A DNA stretch of 57,965 bases. Origin: Lachnospiraceae bacterium. GTDB lineage: Bacteria > Bacillota > Clostridia > Lachnospirales > Lachnospiraceae. Location of the stretch: contig JAQYDI010000085.1 in assembly GCA_028724245.1 (NCBI GenBank), forward strand, positions 1-57,965. Direction: 5' to 3'. A model generated the notes under the pieces. That model had not been told where the DNA came from. It saw only the letters and a program-made list of their open reading frames with translations, and made no database searches. Positions within the stretch are counted from its first letter, which is position 1; each line of letters begins with the position of its first letter. The position numbers and the translations under genes were made by a program. Positions 8,720-17,280 of the stretch are shown one piece after another.

Positions 8720-9619
8720 ATGTCCCTGCTGATCAATTACAACCAGTGCAGGCCCGTTCATGAAAACTACGGGCGAAAAGAGGAAATCTATCTGCAGTAC
8801 CCCGCAGATGCTCCCCGATACTTTTTAAAATGCTATACGGGCTCCGATCCACAGATCCGCCTGTGGTATGAAGAAGAGCAGAAACGCATGCTGTGCGTGA
8901 CAGAAGCCATGAACGGCCGCGCTTCTTATTTTCCCCGATACTACAAAGCAGAACTGATCTGCAGCCCCTGTGACGGCTGCCCTCTGATCTGTACCGATTT
9001 CCTGTCAGGACCCACGCTGTCGGAATTTTATTCCGAACTGATTTCCAGACGATACGGCAGCAATTTTGATGCATCCCGTGAAGCCATCCGCTATCTGGAT
9101 CGACAGACGGTTACCCACATCTGTACTCAGGTTTTCCAGATGCTCAGAATCCTCTCTCTTTTCGGCATCTGGTATCTGGATCTGAATCCGGGAAATCTTA
9201 TCATCTTAAATCGTGACTTTGATCTTGCTCTTATTGATCATACATTCTGTCTGTACACGCCTGCAGACCTCCGGCTGGATGCCGGCCTGATCAGAAGAAG
9301 CTGCATACGCAGCTCTATTCCTGCTTATACCGATGATCCTTTCACGCCTGAGAACCATCTTACCGAAGCTTACGCTGTTTTTGCTGCTTCCCTGTTCTTT
9401 GGCGGAAAACCGGAGAAGCTTCCGGCTTATTACAGGAATAAGCTTTTCTGGCTTTTTGAATCAGACTCCGGTCTCCCTGCCCATGCCGCAGGACCTCTGC
9501 TGCAGAAGCTTCTCTCTGTCTATCCGACTGCAGGAACGCAAAGCAGTGACCTTAAACAGTTTTTTCACTGCTATCCGTCCCTTGAACAATTCTATCGAGA
9601 TCTGATACAGGTTCTGTAG
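8720..9619 (+). CDS. Divergent protein-kinase-like protein
   Basis: A 299-residue soluble protein and the only plus-strand gene. It has a reduced kinase fold: an ATP-type lysine in YFLKCY (K37), a catalytic loop WYLDLNPGNLIIL (D154, N159; HRD replaced by YLD) and a metal-binding aspartate in LALIDHTF (D173). The second lobe is short, as in lipopolysaccharide-kinase or aminoglycoside-kinase-like families, so the substrate could be a protein or a small molecule. It has a perfect AAGGAGG site 7 nt before ATG 8720 and its own promoter. It is divergent from the PP2C gene and convergent with the PBP gene, whose stop codon lies 8-10 nt beyond. Confidence 0.75.
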   Translation: MSLLINYNQCRPVHENYGRKEEIYLQYPADAPRYFLKCYTGSDPQIRLWYEEEQKRMLCVTEAMNGRASYFPRYYKAELICSPCDGCPLICTDFLSGPTLSEFYSELISRRYGSNFDASREAIRYLDRQTVTHICTQVFQMLRILSLFGIWYLDLNPGNLIILNRDFDLALIDHTFCLYTPADLRLDAGLIRRSCIRSSIPAYTDDPFTPENHLTEAYAVFAASLFFGGKPEKLPAYYRNKLFWLFESDSGLPAHAAGPLLQKLLSVYPTAGTQSSDLKQFFHCYPSLEQFYRDLIQVL

Positions 9620-9637
9620 CAGGAATCTACAGACCTG
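9608..9637. terminator. Hairpin shared by two convergent genes
   Basis: CAGG-T-TCTGTAG and CTACAGACCTG form an 11-bp stem with one bulged base around a 7-nt loop. It contains the stop codons of both the plus-strand kinase-like gene and the minus-strand PBP gene. No long T run follows on either strand, so it may be a weak bidirectional terminator or an RNA-stability element. Confidence 0.5.
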
Positions 9638-11237
9638 TATCTCTTATATACCGGTAGATGCTTTCCACCGGTATCCTCATATCTTTTCCCTGCGTACCGG
9701 CTGCTGCTTTCGCCCAGTTCATACAGACTGCATACCGGGTGCCGTTGATCACCGCAGCCGATACCATCCACGCATTGTTGCCTCCGCCGGCATTCTGTCC
9801 TGTTTCAGAAGTACCGGACTTTGCCGCAACTCCAAGACTTTCATCAAATCCATACTGATGTACCGCAGCATACTGCATCATGGAGATCATCTGCCCGGCG
9901 ATTTCACTGCTTGTAAGGCTGGAAAGTACGGTTCCCTTTTCTGCTGCCGGTTCCGGAATTCCGATGGAAGTAACCTCCTGCTCATTTTCTTTCAGACAAT
10001 TAGCCGCATCGGAATCAGCTGCAAAATCTGCGGACTGATTGATCTTGTCAATCATATCATACAGATCATACGTCCTTCCGGAAGAATCTTTGACTGTTTC
10101 CAGCATGTATGGAGTCATGATATCTCCGTTATTAATAAGCCCTGCCGCCAGCATCGCCCCCTGAAGGGAGCTCATACGGATTTCCGACTGTCCAAACAGA
10201 CTGGCGGCCCGTTCGTATTCCGCATTGAACCCCGCCGTCTTTTCGATTGCCGCCCAGGTATCCTCATCATAGGGCCAGGAGCTTGAAATATCGCCGAAAT
10301 CCAGAGACAGCGCTTCTCCCAGATACAGCTTCTTCGCTTTATCCGTCAGTTTTTCCTCCAGTCCCTTCAGATTCAGCAGCGCTTTTACAAAATACACGTT
10401 GGAGGATTTTCTCAGAGCTTCCTGCAGTCCGATGGTTTGTGCAGCAGCATAACCGGAATAATTATTGATCGTATAACCCTTTCCTTCATAAACCGTATCA
10501 TCTGAGGTTGTAAAATCTCCAAGACCATTTTCCAGCATAACAACAGCGGAAATCAATTTAAAAGTAGAGCCCGGTGCCGTGTCATTCCCGATTCTGGAAA
10601 GCGGATACCAGACCTGATTGCTTTTTTCAGAATCGTTCATCCATTCCATTTCTTCTGAAACATTGGATGCATCAAAAACAGGTGTTGATACCATGGAAAG
10701 GATCTCACCGGTATCAGCATTCATCACCACCACGGAACCCCTTCCGTTTTTGCCGATGGTACCGGTAAGCGCTTCATATGCTTTTTCCTGCAGATCATGA
10801 TCCAGAGTGAGAAACAGACTGCAGCCTTTCGTATCCGATTCATCTGCAGTCCACCGCAGGAGACTTTCGTATCTTCCCAGAATGCCGTAAGAATCTGCGT
10901 TTCTGCAGTAACCCACTGTCTGTGAATACACATACGGATCCAGATAGGTTCCCTGATCCTGTGCAACAGAATCGCTGAATGTCACAAGTGCATTGCCTTT
11001 GCGGTCATAAATATCGCCCATCACGATATTCTGTTTATCTTTTGATTCTTCCAGTTCCTGTTTATAATACGCTACCTCGTTGTTAACCGATGCGGAAACA
11101 GATGAATTTCGAACCAGAAAGAAGACTTCTGTCAAAAATAATACAAGTATCAGCAGCGCCGCCAGAGGCGCTCTCTTTAAATATGTTCCTTTACCGGAAG
11201 GCGCTGAATTAAAATGTGTTTTTCTGTTATTCTTCAT
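9627..11237 (-). CDS. Class B penicillin-binding protein (transpeptidase)
   Basis: Residues numbered from ATG 11237: a single N-terminal membrane segment (about 24-42), then an extracytoplasmic transpeptidase domain. Active-site motifs are SxxK in PGSTFK (S224, K227), SSN (278-280) and KSGTSE (K473). The nucleophile serine cross-links peptidoglycan stem peptides outside the membrane. At 536 residues it is shorter than housekeeping PBP2 or FtsI because the N-terminal dimerisation part is reduced. ATG 11237 has AGAGGA 6 nt upstream; a TTG at 11258 in frame is less likely. It follows the SEDS gene by 26 nt, the usual SEDS-PBP partnership, so the pair probably polymerises and cross-links glycan as one unit. 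Confidence 0.92.
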   Translation of the reverse strand: MKNNRKTHFNSAPSGKGTYLKRAPLAALLILVLFLTEVFFLVRNSSVSASVNNEVAYYKQELEESKDKQNIVMGDIYDRKGNALVTFSDSVAQDQGTYLDPYVYSQTVGYCRNADSYGILGRYESLLRWTADESDTKGCSLFLTLDHDLQEKAYEALTGTIGKNGRGSVVVMNADTGEILSMVSTPVFDASNVSEEMEWMNDSEKSNQVWYPLSRIGNDTAPGSTFKLISAVVMLENGLGDFTTSDDTVYEGKGYTINNYSGYAAAQTIGLQEALRKSSNVYFVKALLNLKGLEEKLTDKAKKLYLGEALSLDFGDISSSWPYDEDTWAAIEKTAGFNAEYERAASLFGQSEIRMSSLQGAMLAAGLINNGDIMTPYMLETVKDSSGRTYDLYDMIDKINQSADFAADSDAANCLKENEQEVTSIGIPEPAAEKGTVLSSLTSSEIAGQMISMMQYAAVHQYGFDESLGVAAKSGTSETGQNAGGGNNAWMVSAAVINGTRYAVCMNWAKAAAGTQGKDMRIPVESIYRYIRDTGL

Positions 11238-11263
11238 ATGGATTCCTCTGTTTTTCAAGACTT

Positions 11264-13081
11264 CTAACGGATCCAGCCCGCCGAGAAGCTTCTCTTTAAT
11301 ACGCCGATCAGTTTTCCTGCTCCTTTTCCGGTCAGCCGGTCTACTTCTTCTTCGTCACTGACCGCTCTCTGCAGATGATTGGATGAAATCACCAGCAGCA
11401 GTATGGTCATGACCTGACTGACCGCTATATTGGAGCCTCCATCTGAAATATACATCAGCGGTACTCCGGTAATGGGAAATGCCCCCACATTATAGGAAAT
11501 ATGGATCAGTCCCTGAAATCCCAGCAGTAAACAGCACGCCAGTCCAAGTCCTCTGTAATAAACATCGGATGCACGCAGTGCCGCGCGGTAGGAGACCATC
11601 AGCAAACCAATGAACAGGAAAATAACCAGAATACCGTAAACAATACCGCGCGCCTGCACAAGCGCTGCAAATACCATATCATTCTCTTCCTGCGAGATAT
11701 GAAAACGGTACCGTTCCGATGTGCCGAACCAGCCGGATACGGCCAGCGACTGTTTCAGCTGAATATACTGATGTCCATACTGTTCCGGTGATTCACCCGG
11801 ACTGAAAAAATAATGGAAACGATTGTACAGTTTTTCACCGAGATACGTGATCCGAAAATATCCCATCACTCCCAGAAGCCCGAATGCTCCCGCCGTACAT
11901 CCCAACATACCGATACGATATAATCGATCTTCGCAGAATATCATAAACATACACAATCCCATACACCCGATGATCAGCAGAGTTCCAAGCTCTCCACATG
12001 CCATATACCCCAGTGCATTCAATACAATAAAGGCCGCTGCAGCAATATAGCGGTTGAAAACCAGCTTTCTGCCGGATCTTCCGGGAAAATGAACCGCAAA
12101 ACAGCAGTCTGCTTTTTCCGGTTTGCATAAAAGGTCTGTAAGTACAAAAATATAGATCAGTTTCAGAAATTCAAGCGGCTGAAGAGGTCCCAGATTGATC
12201 GATGCTCCATCGGAACCGGTTCCAAAGATAAGGAGAGCAGCAAATACTGCAATCTCGATCAGCACCAGCCAGCCAATCCAGTAATCATAATAATGGCCGT
12301 GCATAAATAACAGAAACAGGGTAAAGACAAGCCCCGCCAGCAACGCCTGCAGGTAGTTGAACATCAGATTCTTTGCCGCATTGAGTTCCCTGATCCAGGT
12401 TTCTTCCTCCAGAATATTCTGATAAGCCGGAAACAGCTCGGATTCCTTCAGAACCTCTCTGGCTTTTTTTGCCTCGGAAGCCATAATATGATAATTGGCT
12501 GTGATTTCTTCCTGTCTGTATACATACCCTTTTTCATCAGCCTCTTCTCCTTCCCGGAGAGGATTTTCTTCCGATATCAGACTTTTGACCGAATGTGTAA
12601 AGGTAAGTCCCTGTTCCCTCAGTATGGCAATGATTTCCGACGCCGTTTCCTCTGATATAAAGGTATCGATGGTTCCATCCTGTATGTCGCCGGAAGATGT
12701 GTGAAGCGTTCTGGTTCCTTCTTCTCCCTTTGCGTACTCATAGATTTCATAAAGGATGTATTTGGAAGCATTGCTCTCACATGTCAGATGGCCGATCAGG
12801 ATCACCTGCGTCAGTGAGCCGATCATCATCAGGATTCCTGAGAAAATAACGATCAGCAGTGCTGCGCGTGAGAACTTCTTTTCCTGTACATGGCGTGTGA
12901 GCCATATTGCAAGAAAATACAGAAAAACCACACAAAACCATACCGGAATGGAAACTATAAGATATAATATTCCTCTCCCCTCAAATACAGCCATCATCAG
13001 AAAAACAATCTGAATCACAGCAAGAGCCGCCGGAAACAGGAGCATCCTGATGATATTATCCAACTTTGTTTTTTTCTCCAT
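11264..13081 (-). CDS. SEDS-family (RodA/FtsW-like) peptidoglycan glycosyltransferase
   Basis: A 605-residue polytopic membrane protein. The C-terminal two thirds carries SEDS landmarks: NLGPLQPLEFLKL (about 296-308), the long outer loop (FFSPGESPEQYGHQY...), ENDMVFAALVQARG corresponding to the usual TDFIFAxxxEExG with the acidic residue kept, and FPITGVPLMYISDGGS near the last helices. It polymerises lipid II into glycan strands. Unusual is the N-terminus: three membrane helices followed by a hydrophilic segment of about 140 residues (98-238), predicted outside, before the canonical core. It sits between the FHA membrane protein (11 nt) and its PBP partner (26 nt). Confidence 0.88.
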   Translation of the reverse strand: MEKKTKLDNIIRMLLFPAALAVIQIVFLMMAVFEGRGILYLIVSIPVWFCVVFLYFLAIWLTRHVQEKKFSRAALLIVIFSGILMMIGSLTQVILIGHLTCESNASKYILYEIYEYAKGEEGTRTLHTSSGDIQDGTIDTFISEETASEIIAILREQGLTFTHSVKSLISEENPLREGEEADEKGYVYRQEEITANYHIMASEAKKAREVLKESELFPAYQNILEEETWIRELNAAKNLMFNYLQALLAGLVFTLFLLFMHGHYYDYWIGWLVLIEIAVFAALLIFGTGSDGASINLGPLQPLEFLKLIYIFVLTDLLCKPEKADCCFAVHFPGRSGRKLVFNRYIAAAAFIVLNALGYMACGELGTLLIIGCMGLCMFMIFCEDRLYRIGMLGCTAGAFGLLGVMGYFRITYLGEKLYNRFHYFFSPGESPEQYGHQYIQLKQSLAVSGWFGTSERYRFHISQEENDMVFAALVQARGIVYGILVIFLFIGLLMVSYRAALRASDVYYRGLGLACCLLLGFQGLIHISYNVGAFPITGVPLMYISDGGSNIAVSQVMTILLLVISSNHLQRAVSDEEEVDRLTGKGAGKLIGVLKRSFSAGWIR

Positions 13082-13092
13082 ATGACCTCCTG

Positions 13093-13878
13093 CTAGATAC
13101 GATTTCCGGAACGGGGACTTCTTCTGATCACCTTTCGCTGTGCCCTGACGATTTCAGGATCAGCAATCACTTCCGGAGTATCCTGCGTTTTCCGATTTTC
13201 CTCTGCAGGCTCTGCTGTCTGCGTATCCCTCTGTCCTTCTGTCTGCCTGTTCTTCCATGTTCCCATTTCGCTAAGATCCGGGCCTTCGCTCAGCACACGT
13301 TTCTTTTCCGGAAACGTGATACGCATCTCTACCAGTCCTAAAAAAAACGCATTTTCCGAATAGGTCAGGGGAATGGAACTGATAATGTCTCTCCAGTCAT
13401 CTTTTCCGCCTTCCGCATTCAGAAAACTGACAGGGTTTTCTTTTGAATGATTTTTCAAAAGAAAATATCTGGCGCCTTTCTTTTCCGCATTGATCTTACG
13501 CAGTTTCATAATAATTTCAGCATGCCGGACAGAAACCGTGGGATGGTTTATCACGATATCGCAATCCGCTCCTCTGCCGATCGTTGTATGTACTCTGGTA
13601 AGTTCCTTATTCTCCCAGCCTTTTCCGGGGTATTTCCATGACAGAACCGGCATATTGATCAGTACGGTCTCCTGTTCGTCTGTTTTTTTACCCTTTCCCT
13701 GCAAAAAATCCGGTACGATCGTTTTCTTTCTTTCCTTTTCCAGAGTCTCCTGATCCACATCCGGGTCATTCTCCAGCCGGTCCGGATCTGAATTTATAAA
13801 AAACCTGTATGCAAACACTGCCAGCGCCGCCAACAGGCAAATCAGCAGAATTCCTGCAAAATTCATGAATACTCTCAT
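13093..13878 (-). CDS. Membrane-anchored FHA-domain protein
   Basis: The N-terminal hydrophobic segment (residues 5-26, LLICLLAALAVFAYRFF) is followed by a charged linker and an FHA domain at about residues 80-190. TTIGRGADCDIVIN and SVRHAEI give the phosphothreonine-binding G-R-(S)-x-x-H pattern; KENPVSFLN is the later N-containing loop. The tail is charged and rich in Arg/Thr/Glu. FHA domains bind phosphothreonine peptides, so this is a membrane docking site for a kinase product, placed right before the SEDS and PBP genes (11 nt gap). Mycobacterial FHA proteins beside rodA/pbpA/pkn genes are the closest known layout. ATG 13878 has GGAGGAG upstream. Confidence 0.88.
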   Translation of the reverse strand: MRVFMNFAGILLICLLAALAVFAYRFFINSDPDRLENDPDVDQETLEKERKKTIVPDFLQGKGKKTDEQETVLINMPVLSWKYPGKGWENKELTRVHTTIGRGADCDIVINHPTVSVRHAEIIMKLRKINAEKKGARYFLLKNHSKENPVSFLNAEGGKDDWRDIISSIPLTYSENAFFLGLVEMRITFPEKKRVLSEGPDLSEMGTWKNRQTEGQRDTQTAEPAEENRKTQDTPEVIADPEIVRAQRKVIRRSPRSGNRI

Positions 13879-13933
13879 AGCAACTCCTCCTGTTTTTCGT
13901 ATTTATATATATCTCCTGCACACACTTCCCATT

Positions 13934-15700
13934 TCATTCCAGATAACTCAGCAGCTGTATCAGCATTCTCGGAAAATTCACCTCTCTCTTATCTTCCGGT
14001 TCCAGCAGGATTCCCCCGTTCGGACCGGGATAAACAGGATTTTTCCCGAGATACAGTGAAAAAAAGAAGCGAAGTACAGGATACATTCTTTTCATCATAA
14101 CATCATCCGATTTTAAAAAAGCAATCTCATCGCGATAAAGAACGCCTTTATACAGATATCCTGTAAAAACAGTATAACAAAGTGCGCTGAGATAGCTTCC
14201 GCACGCCAGATCCCATAAAATGAGTTCATATTCTTCCGGACATTTACCCGCTGTCCCGCAGCGCTCTTTCAGGACCGATACTTTATCTGACGGGATGTCA
14301 TAATAAAACGAATACTCATCTGTCAGACAGAGCCGGAGTTCCTGCATGGTTTTTCCATAATGATACCAGCCGGGATGCTCCGTTTTCCTGTCTATTTCAC
14401 TGCAGTATTTTTTCAGCAGTACATAAACAGGATTACATTCCTCAGACATTTTCTCCTTCTTTCCTTTCGGATTACCCGTTACACAATAAAAAGTATGAAT
14501 GATCCATTCTTTTAATTTTTCGGAAAATTCCTTCAGATTTCCTTCCGCCATGGATTTTAACAGCTTACGCATCTCCGGTCTGGCAAGTGCATAATCCAGT
14601 ACATATAACGGAAGAGGAAATGCATCACCCGAAGATAAAATCAGACAGCCCACTGAAATCACATACAGGAGTTTTTCTTTCTCCGTATATTCCTGCAGCC
14701 TGAAAAATCGGACCGGAGAAAAATCACTGTCTTCCAGAATCACACGGAGCGAATCTGCTTCCGGATGAAACCTGCCGACAAAGTTTCTCTCCACTTCTGC
14801 AAACCATGCGGCCGATCCCGTAATGATCCCCGGTAAATCTTCAATCAGTGATTCCGGATGATCCGGCTGCACGGACAATTCCATATACTGCGCATTTCGA
14901 AGAACATCATTCAGATCATTCCTGCAAAAATGCAGCAGGAGACAGAAATCGATCAGCCATCGGCGGCTTACAGCCATCTCATAGGAAGTCAGTCTCCTGA
15001 CCGAATCCCTGTAGACCGGAGCATAAAATCTTACAGCAGACAGAAAATCCATGCCATGATTGGAACTGCGGTACGACTTTTCATAAAGCGCCTCCAGACG
15101 TTTTCCCACGACCCGGTATCCGATGGAATAAAAATGTCTGTTTTCTCTCACCTCTGCCTTTAATTCGTCCAGCGTTTCCATCTCCAGAAGCCTTGCGAAA
15201 AGCGTATTGGTATCTCTTTTCATCGTAAATGCCGTGATCTGTTCATCCGACAGTTCTTCGGTATCTTTCAGAATTATTTCTATCAGCTCATTATATATTT
15301 CAGGAACCTGTGCCAGAGGAAAAATATTTCTGGCTGCATCCAGGATCAGCAGATCTTTAAAATTTTTGCAGTACAGTTTTCTGCCCAGATATTTTTCCAT
15401 ACAGGAAACCACATAATTCATGCGAAGATTCCCGTCTCCGGCAGCCCTCTCTTCACAGAACAGATCATAATCCATCATGGCCAGAGAAGCGATCGTTTCG
15501 GGATAGGAGGGCAGATGCTCTCCGTTTTCCCAATAAGAAACCGCTACTCTTTTATAGCTGACTGCTGACATCTTTCCATTCTTCTCTGCAAAACGAAAGT
15601 GAGCATTGCCGAAAGCGGCTGCACTCATACCGCTTTTCTGTCTGATCCTCCTGATCCAGCTGCTCAATTCCTGTCTTTTATAAATTTCACCTTTTGGCAT
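13934..15700 (-). CDS. XRE-type helix-turn-helix protein with long helical C-terminus
   Basis: The N-terminal 70 residues look like a cI/XRE helix-turn-helix with an insertion: LSSWIRRIRQKSGMSAAAFG, then VSYKRVAVSYWENGEHLPSYP with the typical end-of-domain 'WE.G...P' signature. The remaining 500 residues are helix-rich with no motif I recognise and no membrane segment. A regulator of this cluster is the simplest reading, with the long part sensing a partner or ligand. CGGAG stands 7 nt before ATG 15700. It lies 28 nt behind the GAP1-type gene and 55 nt before the FHA gene. Confidence 0.65.
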   Translation of the reverse strand: MPKGEIYKRQELSSWIRRIRQKSGMSAAAFGNAHFRFAEKNGKMSAVSYKRVAVSYWENGEHLPSYPETIASLAMMDYDLFCEERAAGDGNLRMNYVVSCMEKYLGRKLYCKNFKDLLILDAARNIFPLAQVPEIYNELIEIILKDTEELSDEQITAFTMKRDTNTLFARLLEMETLDELKAEVRENRHFYSIGYRVVGKRLEALYEKSYRSSNHGMDFLSAVRFYAPVYRDSVRRLTSYEMAVSRRWLIDFCLLLHFCRNDLNDVLRNAQYMELSVQPDHPESLIEDLPGIITGSAAWFAEVERNFVGRFHPEADSLRVILEDSDFSPVRFFRLQEYTEKEKLLYVISVGCLILSSGDAFPLPLYVLDYALARPEMRKLLKSMAEGNLKEFSEKLKEWIIHTFYCVTGNPKGKKEKMSEECNPVYVLLKKYCSEIDRKTEHPGWYHYGKTMQELRLCLTDEYSFYYDIPSDKVSVLKERCGTAGKCPEEYELILWDLACGSYLSALCYTVFTGYLYKGVLYRDEIAFLKSDDVMMKRMYPVLRFFFSLYLGKNPVYPGPNGGILLEPEDKREVNFPRMLIQLLSYLE

Positions 15701-15728
15701 ACTGCAACTCCGGTCTTTTTTCGTATTA

Positions 15729-17228
15729 TCAGCTTTTTTTCCTGAAAAAGTTCAATAAAAAGCTTCTGTTTTTCTTATCAGACGATAAAGCAGCCATACG
15801 GGCCGCCGTATCGCTGTGATCTTTCACCGAAATATCTTCTGTCTGTTCAACAGTATGATTTTCTGTCTGTTCCTCATACCCGTCATCCGGACATTCCGGC
15901 AGTGTTTCCGTTTTCATTTCCATGTCAGGTGTCTCCGGCAGAAAAAATGCCTTCAGCCTTTCCATGACCAGATGAACAGCGGTCTTTTCCTCTATGGTGG
16001 GTTCGACAGCAATCTTTGAAAATCTGCCCGTCTCTTCGTATTTTTCCAGAATCCGGGCAGCGGTCTTCTCATCCACATCGGCATCTGCCAGAAGCCGGAT
16101 CAGTTCGCTCCCTGCTGTCAGATAGACAGATGCTGCCGTTTTCGGATTGCAGCTGCAGTAACGGCTGATCCCGTTCAGCAATTCTTCACGATCGTCCGTA
16201 TCCAGCTCCTGCAGCCCCTCCAATGTGCTGCAGACATAAATCTCTCTGCTCATTCCTCCATAAAGTTTATACGGAATATAATCTGACCGGTATGCCTGGT
16301 TCAATTCCTCGATATTATCCACGGATCCTTTCGCAGTGCTCAAAATCTCACGCAGCATTGCAGCAGACTCTTTCGGAGAATTCTGGGCAGCTTTTGCAAG
16401 AGCAAGAAACAGATCCGCCGCCCCGTCAACCTTCCGGTCCATCTCCTCCCTGCTGATTGCAGTCCGGGCATCGTAATTTTTATTAAAACGGTATACATGC
16501 TGCTTCAGACCGGATGGATCCGGAGTTTCCTGTATAAAATTCAAATGATATCCCTGTATCCCACCTGCTGCCACGTATCCAAGGCGATGCAGCATTTCAC
16601 CTTCTGTTTTTCCGAAAACTGTTTCCGGTACAAGACGATGCAGCAGCCAAGTCACCTCTCTGGCTGTTTCATACGGATTCCTGTCTTCTACCGGAAAAAC
16701 AAGCTGCTTCCATTCATCAGAATAAAAAGACAGATACAGAAGACTTAAAAGCACAGCAAACCGGTGAACAGCTTCCTCTCCCTGTTCCTGATGAAGGCCG
16801 TATTTTTTCAGCAAAGCCTGATAATCATAGGACTTTTCATAAAATTCTGCCTGATTCACCACACCCCGCTGTTCCGGTGCCGGCACCTCTTTCAGATAAT
16901 CTGTGTATGCAGGGCCGGAAAAGACAGTTTCTTCTCCTGCAGGAACATACAGGTGCATCAGCCGATTGTTATCCCCGCCGCCCATCTGCGGAAGAACCGG
17001 CAGTCTTCTCACCCCCAGATAGATAAAACGCCGGAAGCTTTCACTGTATTCATAATATTCTGTCACTTCTCCCGAAGGCGAAGCCTGACGATTCGTCATA
17101 AGATCAACTGCACTCTTTATAAATGCCGGATCCCTGCTGCTTGTTGCTGCAACGCCCCAGCCGTCAGAAGCGGCTCCTTTATAGTCCCCACCATGAAGCC
17201 AGGAATAGCAAATCTGTTCATAATTCAT
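15729..17228 (-). CDS. GTPase-associated protein, GAP1-N2-like
   Basis: A 499-residue soluble protein. The N-terminus (MNYEQICYSWLHGGDYKG then GWGVAATSSRDPAF) and the following YYEYSESFRRFIYLG and NNRLMHLYV fit the GAP1-N domain that accompanies DO-type GTPases in bacterial NTP-dependent conflict systems. The middle part is helical (GAP1-M-like). The last 100 residues are acidic with a basic end (KKNRSFLLNFFRKKS). Its gene immediately follows the GTPase gene, as expected for a GTPase-associated protein. Expected role: effector or regulatory partner that senses the GTPase nucleotide state. The family name is recalled from sequence pattern; a profile search is needed for certainty. Confidence 0.65.
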   Translation of the reverse strand: MNYEQICYSWLHGGDYKGAASDGWGVAATSSRDPAFIKSAVDLMTNRQASPSGEVTEYYEYSESFRRFIYLGVRRLPVLPQMGGGDNNRLMHLYVPAGEETVFSGPAYTDYLKEVPAPEQRGVVNQAEFYEKSYDYQALLKKYGLHQEQGEEAVHRFAVLLSLLYLSFYSDEWKQLVFPVEDRNPYETAREVTWLLHRLVPETVFGKTEGEMLHRLGYVAAGGIQGYHLNFIQETPDPSGLKQHVYRFNKNYDARTAISREEMDRKVDGAADLFLALAKAAQNSPKESAAMLREILSTAKGSVDNIEELNQAYRSDYIPYKLYGGMSREIYVCSTLEGLQELDTDDREELLNGISRYCSCNPKTAASVYLTAGSELIRLLADADVDEKTAARILEKYEETGRFSKIAVEPTIEEKTAVHLVMERLKAFFLPETPDMEMKTETLPECPDDGYEEQTENHTVEQTEDISVKDHSDTAARMAALSSDKKNRSFLLNFFRKKS

Positions 17229-17238
17229 ATTCTTTTAT

Positions 17239-17280
17239 CCTAATTCCACTCAAACCTGATTCCATCCATGCCTAATTCCA
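17239..17280. repeat. Three 10-bp direct repeats with 16-bp period
   Basis: CCTAATTCCA at 17239, CCTGATTCCA at 17255 and CCTAATTCCA at 17271 are spaced exactly 16 bp apart. They fill the 43-nt gap between the GTPase and GAP1 genes; the last copy overlaps the GTPase stop codon. This could be a protein-binding site or RNA element, or local slippage. Confidence 0.6.

Noticed and set aside
8569-8736. Extended PP2C N-terminus from TTG 8736 or ATG 8721
   Set aside because: The extra residues are low-complexity and overlap the divergent promoter; TTG 8568 has a ribosome site just before the domain. Kept as an alternative only.
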